Assembly: GCA_947625655.1 (NCBI GenBank)
Contig: CANQPD010000010.1
Coordinates: 25,357-89,356 of the forward strand
Direction of reading: 5' to 3'
From: an uncultured Dysosmobacter sp.
Lineage (GTDB): Bacteria > Bacillota > Clostridia > Oscillospirales > Oscillospiraceae
Length of the DNA: 64,000 bases
The position numbers were made by a program, and so were the translations under genes. The notes under the pieces were generated by a model. That model did no database searches. It saw only the letters and a program-made list of their open reading frames with translations, and was not told the origin of the DNA. This document shows, piece after piece, positions 33,476 through 39,505 of the stretch (within the stretch, counting starts at the first letter, position 1; every line of letters begins with the position of its first letter).

Positions 33476-34504
33476 ATGAAAAAGAATAGTAAAGTAAAAG
33501 AGCTGCTTGAAAAGCTCGGTACGATCATGGCGCTGCTGATCCTGGTTGCGATCTTCTGCATCACCATGCCCGATAAGTTCCCAAAAGTGGCTAACGTGAT
33601 GAACATCCTCAAGCAGGCGTCCACCAACTGCTTGATCGCCTCCGGTATGCTGTGCTGCCTGATCACCGCCGGTATCGACCTGTCCGTGGGCTCTAACTGC
33701 GTGCTGTGCACCTGCACCATCGGCGTTCTGGTCCAGAACTTCGGCCTGACCAATCCTGTCCTGCTGGCTGTCTGCGGCCTGGCGGTCAGTGCCTTCGCCG
33801 GCTTTATCAACGGCACCCTGCTGACCCGTTTGGACCTGCCCCATCCCTTCGTGTCCACCATGGGCATGAAGAACGTGCTGTGGGGCCTGGCACTGGTCAT
33901 CACCGGCTCCAAGTCCATCGGCTTTACCAACACCGGCGTGGATTCCCTGATGTGGATCGGCGGCGGCTCCATCGGCACCGTCCGTAACGCTGCCGGCAAG
34001 GTCACCTTCCCCGGTGTCCCCGTCAGCTTCATTCTGGTCATCGTCGTGTTCATCCTGTTCGATATCTTCCTGAAGAAATCCGCTCTTGGCCGTCAGATCT
34101 ACTGCTGCGGCGGCAACCCCGAGGCTGCCCGCCTGTCCGGTATCCCCTCCAAGAACGTGCTGACCTTCGTCTACACCCTGTCCGGCTTTATGGCTGGTAT
34201 GGCCGGTGTGGTCTCTGTCGGCCGTCTGGCTTCCGCCAACGGCAACGCCGGCACCACCTATGATAACGACGCCATCGCGGCCTGCATCGTGGGCGGCGCC
34301 TCCTTCACCGGCGGCAAGGGCACCATCTGGGGCACCCTGATCGGCGCCATGATCATGGCTGTTATCCGCAACGGCCTGAACCTGGCCGGCGCTTCCAACG
34401 ATATCCAGTATATCGTCATCGGCGCCGTCATCATCCTGGCCGTTACCATCGACGTTACCCGTAACAAGATGGAGGCCAAGGCCCGCAAGATGGCCGCCCA
34501 GTAA
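33476..34504 (+). CDS. Sugar ABC transporter permease (RbsC-like)
   Basis: 342 residues with about 8-10 membrane helices of the BPD_transp_2 family; NCLIASGMLCCLITAGIDLSVGSNCVLCTC and AIAACIVGGASFTGGKGTIWGTLIGAMIMAVIRNGLNL are typical. Forms the membrane pore of the importer. Starts directly after the ATPase stop and ends before a strong terminator, closing the three-gene operon. Confidence 0.94.
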   Translation: MKKNSKVKELLEKLGTIMALLILVAIFCITMPDKFPKVANVMNILKQASTNCLIASGMLCCLITAGIDLSVGSNCVLCTCTIGVLVQNFGLTNPVLLAVCGLAVSAFAGFINGTLLTRLDLPHPFVSTMGMKNVLWGLALVITGSKSIGFTNTGVDSLMWIGGGSIGTVRNAAGKVTFPGVPVSFILVIVVFILFDIFLKKSALGRQIYCCGGNPEAARLSGIPSKNVLTFVYTLSGFMAGMAGVVSVGRLASANGNAGTTYDNDAIAACIVGGASFTGGKGTIWGTLIGAMIMAVIRNGLNLAGASNDIQYIVIGAVIILAVTIDVTRNKMEAKARKMAAQ

Positions 34505-34538
34505 GACGGCTCCGCGTATCGAGTATATCGGACCCAAA

Positions 34539-34571
34539 AACCGACCGGCCTTTGGCCGGTCGGTTTTTTTA
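34539..34571 (+). terminator. Terminator of the ABC importer operon
   Basis: 12-bp stem AACCGACCGGCC (34539-34550) / 34554-34565 with TTT loop, followed by TTTTT. Confidence 0.93.
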
Positions 34572-34592
34572 AAGTTGTTTACAAATTGTTCC

Positions 34593-34621
34593 TTGTTTTT
34601 GCGGGAGATGGGGAGTACTAT
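34593..34621 (+). promoter_or_regulatory. Promoter of the VanY-like gene
   Basis: TTGTTT (34593-34598), 17-bp spacer, TACTAT (34616-34621). Confidence 0.55.
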
Positions 34622-34654
34622 GGATGCAGAAGGACAAGAAGGAGGCCGCTGCTT

Positions 34655-35434
34655 TTGAAGAGAACACGGTTTGCTGCCGCTGTGCTGGCGGCATTGATGA
34701 TAATGACCTCCGCCGCCCAGGCGGCAGGAGGGACTGCCCAGGCTCCCGCGCCCCAGGCCGCGGCGGAGACGGCGCAAAAGCCCCTTCCCGGGGGGGAGGA
34801 TTGGCAGCTTCTGCTGGTCAATCCCTGGAATTCCCTGCCGGAGGGCTTTACGGTGGAGCTGGCGACGCTGTCCAATGGGATGAAAGTGGACAAGCGGATC
34901 GTGGATGACCTGAGCGCCATGCTGACGGCCTGCCGGAAGGCGGGGCTGCGGCCGGTGATCTGCTCCGCCTACAGGCCCCAGGCCACCCAGGAGCGGCTGT
35001 ACAAAAACAAGATCGCCCGTCTGCGCTGGGCCGGGTATTCCCAGGAAGCGGCCGTGCGGGAGGCGGGGCGCTGGGTGGCGGTGCCCGGCACCAGCGAGCA
35101 CCAGACGGGGCTGGCGCTGGATATCGTGGCGGCCAGCTATCAGGTGCTGGACAAAAAACAGGAGGAGACCGCCGAGCAGAAGTGGCTGATGGAGCACTGC
35201 TGGGAGTACGGCTTTATCCTGCGATACCCCTCGGACAAGAGCGAGATCACCGGCATCGGCTATGAGCCCTGGCATTACCGCTATGTGGGCAGGGAGACGG
35301 CCCTCGCTGTCCGGGACAGCGGGCTGTGCTTTGAGGAATACTTGCAGGCTCTGGAAGAGCAGGAAACCCAACAGGGAACGAAGCGGACAATCAATCAGCA
35401 AACAAATCAGGAGGCGGCAAAAGCCGCCTCCTGA
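34655..35434 (+). CDS. Secreted VanY-type D,D-carboxypeptidase
   Basis: Trims D-Ala from peptidoglycan stem peptides. About 259 residues starting at TTG 34655, nine bases after AAGGAGG; the ATG-containing upstream extension would begin before the promoter -10. Signal peptide FAAAVLAALMIMTSAAQA. M15B zinc motifs: ICSAYRPQATQERLY, VPGTSEHQTGLALDIV (His, Asp) and GYEPWHYRYVG (catalytic Glu, His). The last codons are part of a hairpin terminator (35409-35433). No vancomycin-resistance cassette is nearby, so a housekeeping role is likely. Confidence 0.9.
   Translation: MKRTRFAAAVLAALMIMTSAAQAAGGTAQAPAPQAAAETAQKPLPGGEDWQLLLVNPWNSLPEGFTVELATLSNGMKVDKRIVDDLSAMLTACRKAGLRPVICSAYRPQATQERLYKNKIARLRWAGYSQEAAVREAGRWVAVPGTSEHQTGLALDIVAASYQVLDKKQEETAEQKWLMEHCWEYGFILRYPSDKSEITGIGYEPWHYRYVGRETALAVRDSGLCFEEYLQALEEQETQQGTKRTINQQTNQEAAKAAS
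35409..35433. terminator. Bidirectional hairpin overlapping the VanY-like stop
   Basis: AGGAGGCGGC / GCCGCCTCCT with loop AAAA, inside the last codons of the plus gene and just after the minus-strand ATL gene. Confidence 0.65.
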
Positions 35435-35438
35435 TTTG

Positions 35439-35756
35439 TTATCGTTCAAAGGGCTGCCATTGGCACCGCTCCAGATCCACCGTCCCGTCCGGGCGGAAGG
35501 TCACGCCCTCCGCCTCCAGCAGGGCCCGCTGGGTGCCGGGGGCAAAGGTGTCAAAACAGGCCTTGGTGCCGCCGAAGCGGTCCACTACCCGATGGCTGGG
35601 GACAGACGGATCTTTGCAGCCTGCCATGGCGTAGCCCGCCGTCCGGGCACACCGGGGCATCCCGGCCAGCCGCGCCACCTGGCCGTAGGTAGCCACCTTT
35701 CCGGCGGGGATGCGCCGGACGATATCATAAAAGGCTTGAAAGACCCAGCCGCTCAT
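35439..35756 (-). CDS. Alkyltransferase-like (ATL) DNA-binding protein
   Basis: 105 residues of the MGMT DNA-binding domain: FYDIVRRIPAGKVATYGQVARLAGMPRCARTAGYAM. The active-site motif, PCHRVV in true methyltransferases, is PSHRVV here, so the alkyl-acceptor cysteine is missing. ATL proteins bind O6-alkylguanine and hand it to nucleotide excision repair. ATG 35756 overlaps the end of the nitrilase-family gene by 4 bp, so the two are coupled. Confidence 0.88.
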   Translation of the reverse strand: MSGWVFQAFYDIVRRIPAGKVATYGQVARLAGMPRCARTAGYAMAGCKDPSVPSHRVVDRFGGTKACFDTFAPGTQRALLEAEGVTFRPDGTVDLERCQWQPFER

Positions 35757-36568
35757 TTCTCCCGCACCTCGTACAGGTCTGTCCGGCGGGCGGACAGGAT
35801 GGGCAGCTGCTGCCGGACGGCGTCCAGACGGGTAAAATCCAGGTCGGCGTACAGGATGGCATCCTCCGCCCCGGCACGGCACAGCACCGTGCCCCAGGGG
35901 TCCACGGCGATGGAATTGCCGTAGGCGACATACCCGGCGGTCTCATCCCGGGCGGGGGAGACGCCTATCGTGAAGCACTGGTTATCCACCGCCCGCTGGC
36001 GGAACAGCAGTTCCCAGTGGGCGGGGCCGGTGGTCATGTTGAAGGCCGCCGGGACAAAAATCACTTTCGCGCCACGCAGGCACATGCACCGGGCCAGCTC
36101 CTCAAACCGCAGGTCAAAGCAGATGCAAAGGCCCATGGTTCCAAATTCGGTCTCAAAGGTGGTGACGGCATTTCCCGGGGAGAGGGTGTCGGATTCCCTG
36201 AAGCGCTGGCCGCCGGCCACATCGATGTCAAAGAGATGGGCCTTCCGGTGTCTGGCCAGCAGCTTCCCCCGGCGGTCATAGACACAGCTGGTGTTGTAGA
36301 CGTTCCCCTCCGACAGCTCCGGGATAGAGCCGCCGATGATGTAAATGCCCAGCTCCGCCGCCAGGGCGGACAGGGCGGCCTGGGCGGGGCCGCCCTCCTC
36401 TTCGCCGTAGGCCCGGAAGCAGTCGTTTTGATAGGGACAGCAGAACATCTCCGGCAAAACGGCGATATCCGCGCCGCTTCGGGCCGCCGTCCGGAGCTTT
36501 TCGCAGGCGGTTTGGATGTTCCGGGCCTTATCCGCCGTCACCATCATCTGGATCAACGCGACGCGCAT
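35753..36568 (-). CDS. Carbon-nitrogen hydrolase (nitrilase superfamily, omega-amidase-like)
   Basis: 271 residues. Glu-Lys-Cys triad visible: E40 in AVLPEMFCCPYQN, K109 in RHRKAHLFDID, C150 in GLCICFDLRFEEL. The CPYQ and FDIDV context resembles the Nit2/omega-amidase branch that hydrolyses alpha-ketoglutaramate-type amides, though substrate assignment is tentative. Preceded 11 bp upstream by the Smr gene on the same strand and overlapping the ATL gene downstream. Confidence 0.9.
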   Translation of the reverse strand: MRVALIQMMVTADKARNIQTACEKLRTAARSGADIAVLPEMFCCPYQNDCFRAYGEEEGGPAQAALSALAAELGIYIIGGSIPELSEGNVYNTSCVYDRRGKLLARHRKAHLFDIDVAGGQRFRESDTLSPGNAVTTFETEFGTMGLCICFDLRFEELARCMCLRGAKVIFVPAAFNMTTGPAHWELLFRQRAVDNQCFTIGVSPARDETAGYVAYGNSIAVDPWGTVLCRAGAEDAILYADLDFTRLDAVRQQLPILSARRTDLYEVREK

Positions 36569-36579
36569 AAAAAGACCTC

Positions 36580-36828
36580 CTAGATATATTCCCGCAGCAC
36601 CAGCTCCGTGGCGCCGCCGTCAGGGGAGAGGATGAGCCGCTTCACCTTGGGATGATGGCCGTACTCCGCCCGGATGAAGTCCCGCAGGGCCGTGCCGCCG
36701 TGACAGCCGTGGATCAGGCGGATGCGGTAGGTGCCGGGGCGGGCCCGCTTCAAAAGCGCGTCCACCGTCACTTTGGCCTGATAGGTGTTTTTCCCGTGGA
36801 GGTCGGCTGTGATGACGCCGGAACCCAT
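36580..36828 (-). CDS. Smr-domain protein
   Basis: 82 residues: almost only an Smr domain (TADLHGKNTYQAKVTVDALLKRA and RLIHGCHGGTALRDFIRAEY). Smr domains bind or cut nucleic acids; stand-alone small forms are uncharacterised. The usual LDLHG and HGxG motifs appear as ADLHG and IHGCHGG. AAGGGGGAGATCGAT precedes ATG 36828. First gene of a three-gene minus-strand set with the amidase and ATL genes. Confidence 0.83.
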   Translation of the reverse strand: MGSGVITADLHGKNTYQAKVTVDALLKRARPGTYRIRLIHGCHGGTALRDFIRAEYGHHPKVKRLILSPDGGATELVLREYI

Positions 36829-36852
36829 ATCGATCTCCCCCTTTTAAGAACA

Positions 36853-36881
36853 TTGTATCACGGCTTGAAATATGTTACAAT
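36853..36881 (+). promoter_or_regulatory. Promoter of the YjbQ-like gene
   Basis: TTGTAT (36853-36858), 17-bp spacer, TACAAT (36876-36881), 28 bp before the start. Confidence 0.75.
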
Positions 36882-36909
36882 GCAGAAAAACCAAAAGGGA
36901 GGCTGTTTT

Positions 36910-37362
36910 ATGGCAGTTTATACGGAGACGAAAACCTATCACACCAAGGCCCACATGGGCATGATCGACGTGACGGAGGACTTTCAGCACGCGGTGACGG
37001 AGGCCTGCAAAAAGTACAATATATCGGCTGGAATTATTACTGGATTCACCACTGGCGGTGTGGCGGGCCTGACCACCCTGGAATTTGAGCCGGGCATGGT
37101 GAACCACGACCTGAAGGCGGCGCTGGACGTGTTCTCCCCCTACCTGGACGAAAAGGGCCGGGTGGTGCCCTATTGGCACCACGAGACCTGGCATGACGAC
37201 AACGGCTCCTCCCACATCAAGGCGGCGCTGCTGTCCCCCTTCATCACCGTCCCCTTTGTGGCGGGGAAGATCACCGTCGGCCCCTGGCAGAACCTGACCC
37301 TGGTGGAGTGTGATACAAGAGACCGGGTGCGGGATATCGTGTTCCAGGTCATGGGGGAGTGA
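36910..37362 (+). CDS. YjbQ/UPF0047 family protein (secondary thiamine-phosphate synthase-like)
   Basis: 150 residues with family motifs GMIDVTEDFQHAVTEA, ISAGIITGFTTGGVAGLTTLEFEPG, NGSSHIKAALLSPFITVPFVAGKITVGPWQNLTLVECD. Members form trimers and can replace ThiE weakly in E. coli; the physiological role is not settled. ATG 36910 follows GGGAGGCTGTTTT. Confidence 0.9.
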   Translation: MAVYTETKTYHTKAHMGMIDVTEDFQHAVTEACKKYNISAGIITGFTTGGVAGLTTLEFEPGMVNHDLKAALDVFSPYLDEKGRVVPYWHHETWHDDNGSSHIKAALLSPFITVPFVAGKITVGPWQNLTLVECDTRDRVRDIVFQVMGE

Positions 37363-37421
37363 CAGGACTTTGCCGCCGGAAGTCCGGCGTCCGGGCGAAT
37401 GCGGCCTCCGAGGAGCTGCTT

Positions 37422-37523
37422 TCAGTCATCGCAGGCGTCGGATCCCCTTGTATCCAGGCGGGTCAGGACCATACTGGCCGCCAGGATGAAAAGAATTGCA
37501 GCGGTATATCCAAAAGTGTGCAT
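37422..37523 (-). CDS. 33-residue micro-ORF with one hydrophobic helix
   Basis: Starts MHTFGYTAAILFILAASMV and continues LTRLDTRGSDACDD. AGGAGATATATAC precedes ATG 37523. It lies 29 bp after the stop of an iron alcohol dehydrogenase on the same strand. The helix and M-x-LTR end resemble the 19-residue micro-ORF at 10939-10998, which also neighbours such a dehydrogenase gene. Function unknown. Confidence 0.5.
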   Translation of the reverse strand: MHTFGYTAAILFILAASMVLTRLDTRGSDACDD

Positions 37524-37552
37524 GTATATATCTCCTGATTGACGGTTTTGAT

Positions 37553-38731
37553 TCAGCGGGCCATTTTATAAATGTTCCGCATATCCTCCTGCCGCAGCTT
37601 TTTGATGCTGCCGGCGACGCCGCCGCAGGCCAGCGCGCATTTTTCCGCCAGCTCTTCGATCTGCTGGTCCGTGGGAGCGATGCCCAGTTCTTTCAGGGAA
37701 GTGGGCATCCCGATGGAGCGGTAAAACGCCTCCATGGCCTCAATGCCCCGGAGAGCCAGCTCCAGGTCGCTTCCGGTGTCTGCGACGCCCATGACATTTA
37801 CCGCGAAGCGGCGGAAACGGTCTGGACGGGCGTCATATACATATCGGGCCCAGCTTCCCCAGATGGCGGCCAGTCCCGCGCCATGGGCCACATCAAACAT
37901 TCCGCCCAGCTCATGCTCCAGCTTGTGGGAGGCAAAATCTCCGCCGTCATTGCCGCAGCCGGTAAGGCCGTTGTGGGAAAGGCTTCCCGCCCACATGACC
38001 TCGGCCCGGGCTTCGTAGTTCTGCGGCGTGTCGTGCAGGATCCTGGCATTGCGGATGACCGTGCGCATCAGGGCCTCCGCGATGCTGTCTGTGATCTCCA
38101 TGGTGCCGCCGGCAGTGAAATACCGTTCCATCGTGTGCATCAGGATGTCCACACAGCCGCTGGCGGTCTGGTAATCCGGCAGAGTCATGGTCAGAGCAGG
38201 GTCCATTACGGCGAATTTGGGGCGTGCCAGGTCATCGTTATAGGCCCGCTTGATGCCGCCCTCGTCCTTGGTGATGACCGAACCCATGCTCATTTCACTG
38301 CCGGAGGCGGCGATGGTCAGCACGACGCCCACAGGCAGACAGGCCCTGGCGGTGCGGGTCTGCTCATAGAGCTCCCAGACGTCTGCGTCTTCGGCGGCGC
38401 CGTACCCAATGGCCTTGGCCGAGTCGATGACACTGCCGCCGCCTACCGCCAGGATGAAATCCACACCTTCTTCCCTTGCCAGGGCGATGCCCTCATAGAC
38501 CAGGGACAGGCGGGGATTGGGCACTACGCCGCCCAGCTCCACAGAACGGATCCCTTCAAGGGCCAGCGCGCTCCGCACCCGCTCCAGAAGGCCGGAGCGC
38601 TTGACGCTGCCGCCGCCGTAATGGATCAAAACCTTTTTGCAGCCCTGCGCTTTTACCAGGGCACCCAGCTGCTGAACGGAATCTCTGCCAAAAACGACCT
38701 TGGTGGGGGTATAATAGTTGAAATCGTACAT
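37553..38731 (-). CDS. Iron-containing alcohol dehydrogenase
   Basis: 392 residues, PF00465. FILAVGGGSVIDSAKAIGYGA is the nucleotide site; SGCVDILMHTMERYF and ASHKLEHELGGMFDVAHGAGLAAIWG supply metal ligands. Paralogue of the protein at 11055-12239, with many identical blocks (YGGGSVKR, LPVGVVLTIAA, RFAVNV). Divided from the upstream HxlR regulator by a long inverted repeat containing its promoter, so it is probably an aldehyde-detoxifying enzyme controlled by that regulator. Confidence 0.93.
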   Translation of the reverse strand: MYDFNYYTPTKVVFGRDSVQQLGALVKAQGCKKVLIHYGGGSVKRSGLLERVRSALALEGIRSVELGGVVPNPRLSLVYEGIALAREEGVDFILAVGGGSVIDSAKAIGYGAAEDADVWELYEQTRTARACLPVGVVLTIAASGSEMSMGSVITKDEGGIKRAYNDDLARPKFAVMDPALTMTLPDYQTASGCVDILMHTMERYFTAGGTMEITDSIAEALMRTVIRNARILHDTPQNYEARAEVMWAGSLSHNGLTGCGNDGGDFASHKLEHELGGMFDVAHGAGLAAIWGSWARYVYDARPDRFRRFAVNVMGVADTGSDLELALRGIEAMEAFYRSIGMPTSLKELGIAPTDQQIEELAEKCALACGGVAGSIKKLRQEDMRNIYKMAR

Positions 38732-38810
38732 AAAAAGTGCCGTCCTTTCTGTTTTGTTTTCTGACGCAAGTATACATCAGCATGCAAAACAGCGTAAGAC
38801 GGCACTTTTT
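38732..38810 (-). promoter_or_regulatory. Promoter enclosed in a long inverted repeat before the alcohol dehydrogenase
   Basis: Outer arms AAAAAGTGCCGTC (38732-38744) and GACGGCACTTTTT (38798-38810); inner arms CTGTTTTG (38749-38756) and CAAAACAG (38785-38792). Between them on the minus strand lie TTACGC (38792-38797), a 17-bp spacer and TATACT (38769-38774). The outer arms may form a terminator for the HxlR gene or an mRNA hairpin, and the promoter core GTATAC may be an HxlR operator. Confidence 0.5.
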
Positions 38811-38835
38811 ATTCTCCAGGGCACGCAAATGTTCC

Positions 38836-39201
38836 CTAGTCGTCTGATTCCGTGCAGGTGGCGTGAGTCAGCTCGTAGCGGTCTCCCAGGTGCCTGTAGC
38901 CCCAGTCGCACATGGCGTCCAAAACGGGATATAAGGTCTCCCCAAGAGGGGTGATGGCATATTCCACCTGGACAGGAACCGTTGGGATAACGGTCCGGGA
39001 AAGAATGCCGTCCTCTTCCAGCTCACGCAGCTGGGCGGTCAGTGTCTTTTTCGGGGCGTTTTCCACAAAGCGCAGGATATCCATATAGCGCCTGGGCCCC
39101 TCGTATTGGAGATAGTGCAGGATCAATGGTTTCCATTTTCCGCCGATGACCTTCAGCGTGACCTCGATCTCCGTGGAGACCCGGATTTTTTCCGCCATCA
39201 T
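38836..39201 (-). CDS. HxlR-family winged-helix regulator
   Basis: 121 residues: VTLKVIGGKWKPLILHYLQYEGPRRYMDILRFVENAPKKTLTAQLRELEEDGILSR is the HxlR DNA-binding core, followed by EYAITPLGETLYPVLDAMCDWG. Cysteines at about 102 and 117 could be redox or electrophile sensors as in YodB/HypR. It lies immediately upstream of, and on the same strand as, the alcohol dehydrogenase. AAAGGGGTGTCGC precedes ATG 39201. Confidence 0.9.
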   Translation of the reverse strand: MMAEKIRVSTEIEVTLKVIGGKWKPLILHYLQYEGPRRYMDILRFVENAPKKTLTAQLRELEEDGILSRTVIPTVPVQVEYAITPLGETLYPVLDAMCDWGYRHLGDRYELTHATCTESDD

Positions 39202-39307
39202 GCGACACCCCTTTCAGTCATAGTATACCACCGGGACGAAGGCCCGGCAATGCCCGCGGCCCTTCTTGCGGGATAAAATCTTATCACGACCTGAACGGCA
39301 TAGACCC

Positions 39308-39336
39308 TTGACGGCCGGGGCAAACTGGCATAGAAT
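39308..39336 (+). promoter_or_regulatory. Promoter of the P-type ATPase
   Basis: TTGACG (39308-39313), 17-bp spacer, TAGAAT (39331-39336), directly before the riboswitch. Confidence 0.75.
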
Positions 39337-39341
39337 GCTCT

Positions 39342-39480
39342 AAGCAACGAAAAGGGAGTAGCTGGCACAGGCCTCTGTGTATCCGCTGGCGTCAGTACGG
39401 GCGTACCGCCCCGCTTCGGATCGAAACGGCGAGACTTTTGCATCAATGCAGGGCATTGGCGCAAAGGCCTCGCCTTTTTG
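39342..39480 (+). ncRNA. yybP-ykoY (manganese) riboswitch with terminator
   Basis: Contains the conserved loops: AAAAGGGAGTAGC near the 5' side, GGCGTCAGTACGG in the middle, and GGCGAGACTTTTGC at the 3' side. The last strand (39429-39442) also pairs with GCAAAGGCCTCGCC (39461-39474) followed by TTTTT to make a terminator, so aptamer and terminator compete. Mn2+ binding should allow read-through into the ATPase gene. Confidence 0.85.
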
Positions 39481-39505
39481 CGTCCTGCCGGAAGGGAAGT
39501 ACTTT

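Noticed and set aside
34655..35434. Vancomycin-resistance vanY
   Set aside because: No vanRS or ligase genes nearby; VanY-like peptidases are common housekeeping enzymes.
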